In this document: piece by piece, positions 17,905-25,075 of the stretch
How the letters are laid out: every line of letters begins with the position of its first letter
How positions within the stretch are numbered: the first letter of the stretch is position 1
NCBI GenBank assembly: GCA_021802985.1
Contig: JAJZQW010000001.1
Location: forward strand, 1-64,000
Reading direction: 5' to 3'
DNA: 64,000 bases
Source: Acidobacteriota bacterium
GTDB lineage: Bacteria; Acidobacteriota; Holophagae; Holophagales; Holophagaceae
The notes under the pieces: generated by a model
What the model was told of the DNA's origin: nothing
Database searches by the model: none
What the model saw: the letters and a program-made list of their open reading frames with translations, nothing else
Position numbers and translations under genes: made by a program

Positions 17905-18653
17905 ACCTCCGCTATGTGCTCGTCGAGGACGAGCCTCCGGCCCGCGAACTGCTCAACCAGATGGTGCAGCGGCTCCGCCCCGGGTCCCGATGCATTGGCG
18001 AAGCCGCCGATGGCCTTCAGGGTCTGGAACTCCTGCGGGTTCTCGCGCCCAACCTGCTCTTCCTGGACATCGAGTTCCCGCCGGAGGGAGCCTTCGGGCT
18101 GCTCCGCCGCACCCGGGAAGCGGGCCTCCAACTGCCGCCGATCGTCTTTGTCACGGCCTACGACCGCTATGCCGTGGAAGCCTTCCGCTGGTCCGCGTGC
18201 GACTACCTGCTCAAGCCCCTCGAACCGGCGCAGCTCCAGGAGGCCCTCGACCGGGTGCCCCGTCAGCCCGCCTTGGATGTGGCGGGCCTGCTGGCCACGC
18301 TCCAGGCCCTCCGGGAACCGCGGCTTCCCGAGCGGTTCACGGTGCAGGCGAAGGGGCGCTGGCGGGTGCTGGCCTGGAAGGACGTGAGCCACCTGCGCAC
18401 GGAGAACCGCCTGTTGTTCGTGCACACGGGCGAGGGCCGCTTTGTGCTGGACCGCCACCTCGACGAGTTGGAGCCCCTGCTGGCGCCCGAGTTCATCCGC
18501 CCCCACCGGAGCGCCCTGGTGGCCCTGCGCGCAGTCACGGAACTGGAGGCTCCGCCCGGGGAACCTGGGGAACTGCGCCTCCGGGACGGCAGCCGCATTC
18601 CCGTGAGCCGCGAGCGCCTGGCGGAGGTCAAGCGGAAGCTCGGGGTGGGCTGA
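17901..18653 (+). CDS. LytTR-family response regulator
   Basis: 250-residue protein. An N-terminal receiver domain has the acidic pair in VEDEPPA, the phospho-acceptor Asp in LLFLDIEFP, and the signature lysine in DYLLKPLEP. It is joined to a C-terminal LytTR DNA-binding domain, from about residue 150, with FIRPHRSALVALRAV and a basic end. LytTR proteins bind paired direct repeats. It is cotranscribed with the LytS-like kinase and precedes three secreted-protein genes that are plausible targets. Confidence 0.9.
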   Translation: MNLRYVLVEDEPPARELLNQMVQRLRPGSRCIGEAADGLQGLELLRVLAPNLLFLDIEFPPEGAFGLLRRTREAGLQLPPIVFVTAYDRYAVEAFRWSACDYLLKPLEPAQLQEALDRVPRQPALDVAGLLATLQALREPRLPERFTVQAKGRWRVLAWKDVSHLRTENRLLFVHTGEGRFVLDRHLDELEPLLAPEFIRPHRSALVALRAVTELEAPPGEPGELRLRDGSRIPVSRERLAEVKRKLGVG

Positions 18654-18706
18654 GGGCTCGCGTCCCGGATCGCCTGGCGTTCGTTTCGGAGCGCCCTGGG
18701 GCGGAT

Positions 18707-18725
18707 CCGGCCGGTTACCGGCCGG
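18707..18725. repeat. Perfect 8-bp inverted repeat
   Basis: CCGGCCGG-TTA-CCGGCCGG lies in the 140-base gap between the LytTR gene and the next operon. There is no T-run, so it is a weak terminator at best; it could also be a protein-binding palindrome. Confidence 0.5.
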
Positions 18726-18793
18726 GTTCGGACCTTTCTTCCGGGCGACCGCCTACGCCAGGTCAAGCATGAAGGCTGTTCCCAGGAGCCCCC

Positions 18794-19510
18794 ATGCGCC
18801 GCGTCCTTCCGATCCTCCTCCCCGCCCTCGCCCTGCCGCTGGCGGCTGCGAAGCCCCTTCCCTTGGCCCAGCGCCTCCAGCAGGTCCTCCGTCTCCCGGA
18901 GGCCGACCTGGCCAGGCTCCAGGCGGACCTGGCCACCGCTCCGGATCGGCCGGCCAGGGCCTACTGGCAGGCCCTGGTGGCCTACGCCCGGCTGGGGCAA
19001 GCCCGGGATCCCGCGCAGGGTGCCGCCTTCCTCGCGGAGGGTCTGGCGCGCCTGGAGGGCCGCACCGACGCGGAGAGCCTCGCCCTGGAGGGCTCCCTCT
19101 GCGGCATGGCCATCGGCCTCCACCCGGAACAGGCCATGGAGCTGGCCCCCCGGGCCCTGGACTGCATCCGGCGGGCGCGCCAGGCGGACCCCGGGAACCC
19201 GCGCGTCCGCTTCTTCGAGGCCGTCCACCAGTTCCATACGCCGGAGGCCTTCGGTGGCGGCCCGGGTGTGGCCCTGCCCCTGCTGGCCGCCGCGCTCCAG
19301 CGGGCGGATCGCGAGGCGCCCCCGGCGGATCCCTGGCGCCCCGCCTGGGGGAAGGTGGAGTGCCTGGCTTGGCTGGCCCTGGCGGAAGCGAAGACGGGCG
19401 ATCGGGATTCCGCCCGGAAGCATCTGGTCCGCTGCCTGAGCCTGGATCCGGGGTACGGGTTCGCCCACCAGTTTGTGGAACCGCTCCTGAATGCAGGTGG
19501 GAAACCATGA
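18794..19510 (+). CDS. Secreted helical-repeat (TPR-like) protein
   Basis: 238-residue protein with a signal peptide (about residues 1-19) and an all-helical remainder with TPR-like spacing, for example DSARKHLVRCLSLDPGYGFA at the end. It has no catalytic motif. It is paralogous to the next gene: both carry ARAYWQALV/RKAYWQALV early, then NPRVRFFEAVH/NPRVKVFWGIH, then a GGG-containing turn and DPWRPAWGKVECLAWLA/DPLTPRWGRIEAMAWLA. The gene ends in a four-base overlap with that paralogue. Function is unknown; such proteins often scaffold periplasmic complexes. Confidence 0.72.
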   Translation: MRRVLPILLPALALPLAAAKPLPLAQRLQQVLRLPEADLARLQADLATAPDRPARAYWQALVAYARLGQARDPAQGAAFLAEGLARLEGRTDAESLALEGSLCGMAIGLHPEQAMELAPRALDCIRRARQADPGNPRVRFFEAVHQFHTPEAFGGGPGVALPLLAAALQRADREAPPADPWRPAWGKVECLAWLALAEAKTGDRDSARKHLVRCLSLDPGYGFAHQFVEPLLNAGGKP

Positions 19511-20187
19511 AGCGCCTGCTGATCTGTCTCCTTCTCGCCCTGCCGCTCACCGCCCAGGATGAGCTGGCCGCGCGCCTGCAGGGCGCTCCGCGGTTGCCTC
19601 GAGCGGCCCTGGAGGTCCTGCGCTCGGACCTTGCGCGCGGCCCGGAATCCCCCCGCAAGGCCTATTGGCAGGCCCTGGTGGACTACCACCTGGTCTGGAA
19701 GCTGCGCGGCGGGGATCCCGACGGGGCCAGGGCCCTGCTGGAGGGCACCATCACCTGTTTGGAGCCCAGCCAGGATCCGGATGGGAAGGCCCTGCTCGGC
19801 GCCTGCCTCGATCTGATGATCGGCTTCAATCGCGCCAGGGCTGTCTTTCTCGCCCCGCGCGCGGCCCGGCTGATTCAGGAAGCTCTGCGGGCCGCGCCCC
19901 GTAATCCCCGTGTGAAAGTCTTCTGGGGCATCCATTGCGTTTTCATCCCGGCCCTCTTCGGCGGCGGCTCTAGTCGCGCCGTGGCCGTGCTGACCGAGGC
20001 CGTCCAGGAGGCTGAAGCCGAAGCGGATCCCGGCGACCCGCTGACGCCCCGCTGGGGCCGCATCGAAGCCATGGCCTGGCTGGCGGACGACGGGCGCAAA
20101 GCCGAGGCCCGGAACATGGTGGACCGGGCCGTCGCCCTGGACCCGCAGTACCCCTTCGCCCGGGCCCTTCAGAAGGAGCTGCGATGA
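19507..20187 (+). CDS. Secreted helical-repeat (TPR-like) protein, paralogue
   Basis: 226-residue protein beginning with a short signal peptide (MKRLLICLLLALPLTAQ). It is followed by helical repeats ending in a TPR-like unit (EARNMVDRAVALDPQYPFA). It is a tandem paralogue of the preceding gene and overlaps both neighbours by four bases (ATGA), so the three secreted proteins are translationally coupled. No enzymatic motif is seen. Confidence 0.72.
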   Translation: MKRLLICLLLALPLTAQDELAARLQGAPRLPRAALEVLRSDLARGPESPRKAYWQALVDYHLVWKLRGGDPDGARALLEGTITCLEPSQDPDGKALLGACLDLMIGFNRARAVFLAPRAARLIQEALRAAPRNPRVKVFWGIHCVFIPALFGGGSSRAVAVLTEAVQEAEAEADPGDPLTPRWGRIEAMAWLADDGRKAEARNMVDRAVALDPQYPFARALQKELR

Positions 20188-21182
20188 GGACCTGGGCGCT
20201 GGTGGGGATGCTCTCCGTCGCCCTCGCCGCCCAGGTTTCAGGTCGGAGGCTAGAACCTTTGATCCTGCCGAGCCGAGGCCTGTCTGGTCCCCTGCGCGCC
20301 GAGATCCACCTCCCGGCGGGCTACGTCGCCCACCCGGGGCGCCGCTACCCCGTATGCCTGCTGCTGCACGGTGGTGGTGGCAGTGCTTCGGAGCTGCGGG
20401 AGCTGGGGCTGGCCGACCTGGCCACGCGCCATGGCGTCATCATCGTCGCGCCTGATGCCGGAGAGGCCCTGTTCGAGGACGCGGAGGCTGGCGCTGGGCC
20501 GCGCCTGGCCTCCGCCCTGGTCGAGACGCTGCTTCCCGCCGTGGATCGCCGCTACCGCACCCTGGGATCCCGGCAGGGGCGCCTGCTCGTGGGGCTCAGC
20601 CTCGGCGGCTACAGCGCCCTGCACCTGGGGATCACCCACCCAGAGGCCTTCGGCTTCATCGCCTCCCTCAGCGGCGTGGTGGGCATCGCCGGATGGACCT
20701 CCCAGGACGAGGGATTTCTCCCGGCGCGCCTGCGCACCCAGCTCCACCGGGCCCTGGGGGAACCGGGCTCCCCCGGCCGCCAGGCCAGGGATCTCGCCAC
20801 CCTCCTGGATTCCCTGCCTCCCGCCGCGATCCGCGGACTGCCTTTCCTGCGCATGGATTGCGGCAGAGAGGATTGGTTCTTCGAGGCCAATCGCTGCCTC
20901 TCCAGGCGCATGACCGCGCGGGGCATCCCCCATGCCTTCCATGCCCCGCCCGGCCGCCATGACGAGGCCTTCTGGCGTCGGCAGCTCGAAGAAGTGCTTC
21001 GGGATTGGGTGAACGCGGCCCCTTCTGGACCCACCTGCGAACCGGTCGAAGGTCGTCGCGGCCAACTGCGGAACGAGTCCTCCGCTTTGGGGCGGGAGAA
21101 GCCGAAGACCGAGTGGTGGCGGGCCTCGCCAGGCTGTATCAGGCTCGGGTCGCCCAGCACCCGCTCCGCCTCCAGCGCATGA
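20184..21182 (+). CDS. Secreted esterase (alpha/beta-hydrolase, EsteraseD/antigen-85 type)
   Basis: 332-residue protein with a signal peptide and an alpha/beta-hydrolase core. The oxyanion region is LLLHGGGGS, the nucleophile elbow GLSLGGYSA, the acid is probably in MDCGRED, and the histidine is in GRHDEAFW. The family normally ends shortly after EEVLRDW. Here about 60 further residues run through low-complexity, non-homologous sequence, so the natural C-terminus may have been lost and the frame extended into spacer. Translational coupling to two paralogous helical proteins suggests a common periplasmic task. Confidence 0.82.
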   Translation: MRTWALVGMLSVALAAQVSGRRLEPLILPSRGLSGPLRAEIHLPAGYVAHPGRRYPVCLLLHGGGGSASELRELGLADLATRHGVIIVAPDAGEALFEDAEAGAGPRLASALVETLLPAVDRRYRTLGSRQGRLLVGLSLGGYSALHLGITHPEAFGFIASLSGVVGIAGWTSQDEGFLPARLRTQLHRALGEPGSPGRQARDLATLLDSLPPAAIRGLPFLRMDCGREDWFFEANRCLSRRMTARGIPHAFHAPPGRHDEAFWRRQLEEVLRDWVNAAPSGPTCEPVEGRRGQLRNESSALGREKPKTEWWRASPGCIRLGSPSTRSASSA

Positions 21183-21230
21183 GACGCTTGCGTGCCTCGA
21201 GCGGGGTCTTCCAATGATTTGGATAGGCTC

Positions 21231-22601
21231 CTAGTGCGCGCCCACCGTGGACAGCAGCCGCGAACCCGTCGCATAGCAGGTCTTGTGGGTGATGTGATGC
21301 TCGAACTCGTGGCGGAACTTCTGCAGCGCCGAGTCCATGGGGCCGCAGGCGGCGTCGCCCAGGGGGCAGAGGGTGCGCAGGGCGATGCGGGGCGTGAGGC
21401 TGGTGAGCAGATCCAGATCCGCCATCCGGCCCTCGCCGTGCTCGATGCGGTAGAGGATCATCTCCATCCAGTTGCAGCCCTCGCGGCAGGGGGTGCACTG
21501 GCCGCAGCTTTCGTGGGCGTAGAACTTGATAAGGCGCAAGGTCGCCTGGACCATGCAGGTGTCCTCGTCCATGACGATGAGGCCACCCGATCCGGCCATG
21601 GAGCCTCGGGCCTTCACGGTATCGAAGTCCAGGGGGCAGTCGAAGTCCTTCTCGTCGAACATGGGGGCGCTCGCGCCGCCGGGGATGATGGCCTTGATCT
21701 TGCGGCCGGTGCTGGAGCCGCCCGCCAATTCGTTCACCACGAAGTCCATGGGCGTGCCCAGGGGCAGCTCGAAGAGGCCGGGACGCTTGACGTGGCCGCT
21801 GACACCGAAGATGCGGGTACCCGTGTTCTTGGGGGTGCCCAGCTTGCTGTATTCGGCGCCACCCATGCGGAGGATGGGGGGTACGGCCGCCAGGGTCTCC
21901 ACATTGTTCACGGTGGTGGGCTGGCCGAAGGCGCCCTTGGCCGCCGGGAAGGGCGGCTTCACGCGGGGCTCGCCGCGGCGGCCCTCCAGCGAATTGAGGA
22001 GGGCGGTCTCCTCGCCGCAGATGTAGGCTCCCGCGCCCCGGTAGACCAGCAGGTCATAGTCCCAGCCGGTGCCCAGGATGTTCTTCCCCAGGTAGCCGGC
22101 ATCACGGGCCTGCTGGATGGCGGCTTCGAGCTTCTCGATGAGCCAGAGGAACTCGCCCCGGATGTAGATGTAACCCATGGCGCACTGCATGGCCCAGCCA
22201 CCGATGATCATGCCCTCGATGAGCTGGTGCGGGTTGTATTCCAGGATCGCCCGGTCCTTGAACGTGCCGGGCTCGCCTTCGTCGCCGTTGCACACCAGGT
22301 AGCGGGTGAACTTCCGCTCGGGGGTGTCCTTGGGCATGAAGGACCACTTGAGCCCGGCCGGAAAGCCGGCGCCACCGCGGCCACGGATGCCGGAGGTCTT
22401 CATCTCCTCCACCACGGCCACGGGCTCCATCTTCAGAGCCTGCTTCATGGCCACATAGCCTTCATGCTTCTGCTCATAGACCTTGAGGGGCCAGTTGTCC
22501 AGATCACCCGCGCCCCGGAGCATCAGGTTCGGGTACTTGTCCGAGCCGAAGCCAGGAAAGGTGTAGAGCTGGGGGTCGTGCTTGGTTCGAATGGCGGCCA
22601 T
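21231..22601 (-). CDS. nuoF: NADH-quinone oxidoreductase subunit F (complex I, NADH-binding)
   Basis: 456-residue subunit that binds NADH, FMN and the N3 iron-sulfur cluster. The NADH/FMN glycine-rich segments are SGIRGRGGAGFPAGLKW and GAGAYICGEETALLNSLEG. The N3 ligands lie in ESCGQCTPCREG with the fourth cysteine in TLCPLGDAACGP. It follows nuoE after a 10-base gap. The rest of the complex I genes are not adjacent: nuoABCD are 2.4 kb upstream, and nuoG-N are not in the window. Confidence 0.97.
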   Translation of the reverse strand: MAAIRTKHDPQLYTFPGFGSDKYPNLMLRGAGDLDNWPLKVYEQKHEGYVAMKQALKMEPVAVVEEMKTSGIRGRGGAGFPAGLKWSFMPKDTPERKFTRYLVCNGDEGEPGTFKDRAILEYNPHQLIEGMIIGGWAMQCAMGYIYIRGEFLWLIEKLEAAIQQARDAGYLGKNILGTGWDYDLLVYRGAGAYICGEETALLNSLEGRRGEPRVKPPFPAAKGAFGQPTTVNNVETLAAVPPILRMGGAEYSKLGTPKNTGTRIFGVSGHVKRPGLFELPLGTPMDFVVNELAGGSSTGRKIKAIIPGGASAPMFDEKDFDCPLDFDTVKARGSMAGSGGLIVMDEDTCMVQATLRLIKFYAHESCGQCTPCREGCNWMEMILYRIEHGEGRMADLDLLTSLTPRIALRTLCPLGDAACGPMDSALQKFRHEFEHHITHKTCYATGSRLLSTVGAH

Positions 22602-22611
22602 GTCCTACCCC

Positions 22612-23187
22612 TCACTTCGCCCAGGGGCGGTATTCGCCCCGCTTGCAGGCTTCCATGACTTCGATCAGCTTCTTCTCGTCCACCAGCTCGTCGTAGACAT
22701 CCTGGTTCACCTGGACGCAGGGGCCGACACCACAGCCGGCGAGGCACTCCACCTCTTCCACGCTCCACAGGCCGTCCGGGCTGGGTCCGTGACCCGGCTT
22801 GACGCCGGTCTTCTCGCAGACCTTCTCCAGCAACTGGGCGGCGCCGCGCAGGGCGCAGCTGATGTTGGTACAGACCTGCAGATGGAACTGACCGACGGGC
22901 GCCTTCTGGTACATCGTGTAGAACGTGGCCACGCCGAAGACATGGCCCTCGGGGATGCCGATGGCGCGGGCCACCGCCTTCATGGCGGAGAGGCTCACGA
23001 AGCCAAACTCGCGCTGGGCGATGTACAACGCGGGCAGCGTGGCGGCCAGCTTGTCCGGGAACTTGGCCATGATGGCCTGGATCTCCACCAGGGCCTCGGG
23101 GCTGAATTCCTTGCGCTCGCTCTCTGGCAGGCGCTGGCCCGGGGCCAGGGGCTCGTTCGAGGTCTCAGGGGGCTGGGGATGATTCAT
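22612..23187 (-). CDS. nuoE: NADH-quinone oxidoreductase subunit E
   Basis: 191-residue thioredoxin-fold subunit carrying the [2Fe-2S] N1a cluster. The ligands are the pair of cysteines in QVCTNISCALRG and the later pair in ECLAGCGVGPC. The N-terminal 25 residues are proline-rich and extend beyond the shortest homologues. It is transcribed towards nuoF. A GC-rich hairpin upstream separates it from the CDGSH gene. Confidence 0.96.
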   Translation of the reverse strand: MNHPQPPETSNEPLAPGQRLPESERKEFSPEALVEIQAIMAKFPDKLAATLPALYIAQREFGFVSLSAMKAVARAIGIPEGHVFGVATFYTMYQKAPVGQFHLQVCTNISCALRGAAQLLEKVCEKTGVKPGHGPSPDGLWSVEEVECLAGCGVGPCVQVNQDVYDELVDEKKLIEVMEACKRGEYRPWAK

Positions 23188-23221
23188 GGGCGCGCTCGCA
23201 TGAAGGGCCAGTTTAGCCAGA

Positions 23222-23259
23222 AAGACAGAGGGGGGGCCCGGGTAAACCCCGTGCCCCCC
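23222..23259 (-). terminator. Hairpin between the CDGSH gene and nuoE
   Basis: G-run 23230-23236 pairs with C-run 23254-23259, with an imperfect CCGGG/CCCCG extension and a TAAA-containing loop. Read leftward it is followed by CTCTGTCTTT. It could end the YceI-CDGSH transcript before nuoEF. Confidence 0.5.
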
Positions 23260-23296
23260 ATCACGATCCTGGACGCTTCAGGCCGCTGGGCCGAGG

Positions 23297-23539
23297 TCAG
23301 AGGTCGCAGTGGCTCCCGTCGCAGAACGGGGCCGTCTTGGTGTGCTTGCACTGGCAAAGGGCCTTCTTGCCGGCTTCGGTGATTTCCACCTTCATGGGAC
23401 GGAGGTCACAGACCTTGTGGGAGCCGTCGCAGAAGGGCTGTTTGGAACTCAGCCCGCACGAACACCACCAGTAGGTGCCCGGTTCCAGGTCCAGCACGGC
23501 CGGAACCTTGGCTGCCACTTTCGGATAGCCCTCGCTCAT
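23297..23539 (-). CDS. Double-CDGSH iron-sulfur protein
   Basis: 80-residue protein with two CDGSH-type [2Fe-2S] motifs. The first is CSCGLSSKQPFCDGSHK and the second CQCKHTKTAPFCDGSHC; each supplies three cysteines and one histidine. Such tandem CDGSH proteins are small cytosolic redox or cluster-transfer proteins of uncertain role. The ATG at 23539 is chosen over the adjacent upstream GTG because AGGAGG then has proper five-base spacing. It lies 12 bases behind the YceI gene on the same strand. Confidence 0.88.
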   Translation of the reverse strand: MSEGYPKVAAKVPAVLDLEPGTYWWCSCGLSSKQPFCDGSHKVCDLRPMKVEITEAGKKALCQCKHTKTAPFCDGSHCDL

Positions 23540-23551
23540 CACGGCCTCCTG

Positions 23552-24130
23552 TTACTTGGAAACCTTGTCCGCTTCGACATTCAGGGTGATGGCCACATCA
23601 TCCCCCAGCATGCCGGGGTAGGCCTTGATTTCGTAGTCGTTGCGATTGATCGTCAACGCGCCATCCACGAAGCCGGCCACCACACTGCCGGCCTGCATGC
23701 CCGGGCCCGTCCCCGCGTTGGTGATGGGGAAGGTGATCTGCTTCTTCACCCCGTGCAGGGTGAAGTCGCCGGTGACCTCCAGCTTGCCCTTGGCCACTTC
23801 CTTCACCGCGGTGCTCTTGAAGGTGATCGTGGGGTACTTCGCCACATCGAAGAACTTGGGGCTGCGCAGGTCGTTGTCCCGCATGGTGCTGTCCGTGTTG
23901 ATGCTCGCGGTCTCGATGGTGACCTCCACCGAGGACTTGGTGATGTCCTTGTTGTTGATCTGGATCTCGCCCCCGAACTTCGTGAAGCGCCCGCTGGTCT
24001 TGGCCAGGAGGTGCCGGATGCTGAAGCCGATCTCGCTGTGGACCGGATCGATGCGGTAGGTGTCCTGGGCGGCGGCGGGCAGGGCGGCCAGCGCGAGGGC
24101 GGTCAAAAGGATGCGAAAGGGGTGGCGCAT
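23552..24130 (-). CDS. YceI-family periplasmic lipocalin-like protein
   Basis: 192-residue secreted protein. The signal peptide ends near LPAAAQ. The mature part has YRIDPVHSEIGFSIRHL, the hallmark YceI start, and FDVAKYPTITFKS and FTLHGVKKQ further on. The fold is a lipocalin-like barrel that binds isoprenoid or quinone-like lipids. The ATG at 24130 has GGAGG upstream; the preceding in-frame Met at 24160 lacks one. It is divergent from a MarR regulator, with which it probably shares an operator, and is followed by the CDGSH gene. Confidence 0.9.
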   Translation of the reverse strand: MRHPFRILLTALALAALPAAAQDTYRIDPVHSEIGFSIRHLLAKTSGRFTKFGGEIQINNKDITKSSVEVTIETASINTDSTMRDNDLRSPKFFDVAKYPTITFKSTAVKEVAKGKLEVTGDFTLHGVKKQITFPITNAGTGPGMQAGSVVAGFVDGALTINRNDYEIKAYPGMLGDDVAITLNVEADKVSK

Positions 24131-24147
24131 GGAACCTCCAGGGAATA

Positions 24148-24203
24148 GGTGTTTCACCATGCAATACAGTCTAGGTCGACTTTAAGAAGTTGCAACACCT
24201 TTT
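24148..24203. promoter_or_regulatory. Shared promoter/operator of yceI-like and marR-like genes
   Basis: On the minus strand TTGCAA (24195-24190) and TAGACT (24173-24168) are 16 bases apart and fit a sigma-70 promoter for the YceI gene. The palindromic TTGCAA can also serve as a -35 for the MarR gene. GGTGTT and AACACC flank the region as an outer inverted repeat, with TGCAA/TTGCA inside, a plausible MarR operator. Confidence 0.5.
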
Positions 24204-24243
24204 TCAGAAGAATCTGTCATCCTGGATTCACGGAGCCGGTGCC

Positions 24244-24732
24244 ATGCATCTTCGCGAGGAACTGCAGATCGTCAAGCCTTTCGAGCCGGGCCAGGAGGTG
24301 GCCCTGGCCCTGCTGCTGGGGCGGGAGTATTTGACCCGGTTGTTCGACAAGGGCCTGTTCGAGCCCGAAGGCATCTCGGACCAGCAGTTCAACGTGCTGC
24401 GCATCCTCAAGGGCGGCCCCAAGGAGGGGTACCTGGTGAAAGACCTGCGCTGCCGCATGATCTTCAAGTTCGCCGACGCGCCCCGCCTGGTGAACCGGCT
24501 CGAGGCCCGGGGCCTGGTCAAGCGCTGCGAGAACCCCGCCGACCGCCGCGGCAGCCGGGTTCAGATCACTGCCAAGGGCCTGGCCCTGGAGGCCCGCCTG
24601 CGAACGCGCCACCAGGCCCTGGGCGCCCGGGTGGACCGGGTCCTCTCCTCCGAAGAGCGGAATCAGCTGCTCGACCTCCTCGAACGCCTGCGGAATGATC
24701 ACCGCGCCCAGCTGACGGAGCTGGAGGGCTGA
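24244..24732 (+). CDS. MarR-family transcriptional regulator
   Basis: 162-residue winged-helix protein. The recognition region covers about residues 45-100, with ISDQQFNVLRILKGG and the wing RCENPADRRGSRVQITAKGL, where DRRGS is the family signature. The ATG at 24244 has CGGAG upstream. It is divergent from the YceI gene, a recurrent MarR-YceI pairing, and therefore probably represses it in response to a lipophilic or redox ligand. Its stop is followed almost at once by the repeat block copied from the nuoD tail. Confidence 0.87.
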   Translation: MHLREELQIVKPFEPGQEVALALLLGREYLTRLFDKGLFEPEGISDQQFNVLRILKGGPKEGYLVKDLRCRMIFKFADAPRLVNRLEARGLVKRCENPADRRGSRVQITAKGLALEARLRTRHQALGARVDRVLSSEERNQLLDLLERLRNDHRAQLTELEG

Positions 24733-24734
24733 GG

Positions 24735-25075
24735 GCGCCTTAGCGGTCCAGCTCACCCGCAATGATCCTGACGCCGCACATCCTATGCGGCGCCCTTCGG
24801 GCTTCGCCTTCGGCAAAGTCGCGCTCCGCTCCTGCTTCGCCCTCATGGCACCGGCCCGGCCGCGGGCTTCGCCCGCTCGCCGTCCTCGGCGCCTCAGCGA
24901 TCCAGCTCACCCGCAATGATGCTCACTCGGCGCTTCGCGCCTCGCCCTCCGGGCGGTGCCTCCGGCACCGTGGGACTCGCTCCGCTCGTCCTCATGGCAC
25001 CGGCCCGGCACCGGGCTTCGCCCGCTGCGGTGCTTGGCGCCTTAGCGATCCAGCTCGCCCGCAATGATGTTCATG
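24735..25075. repeat. Tandem repeat built on the nuoD 3' end, with palindrome mosaic
   Basis: Three copies of the nuoD tail start at 24735, 24889 and 25037 (periods 154 and 148 bases). The right-hand one is the true gene end. Each extra copy still encodes IAGELDR plus a stop on the minus strand (TAA in the left copy, TGA in the middle). Between the tails are mosaics of short GC palindromes with TTCG or CTCCG loops. Two blocks recur 149 bases apart: the 20-mer at 24841-24860/24990-25009 and CGGGCTTCGCCCGCT at 24863-24877/25012-25026. This fills the 309-base gap between the MarR gene and nuoD; no gene is seen in it. Confidence 0.85.

Noticed and set aside
24735-25041. Small proteins encoded in the repeat block (for example the Pro/Arg/Ser-rich frame from 24762)
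   Set aside because: Coding-like openness results from the GC-rich palindromes; no ribosome-binding site and the frame merely repeats itself with the tandem units.
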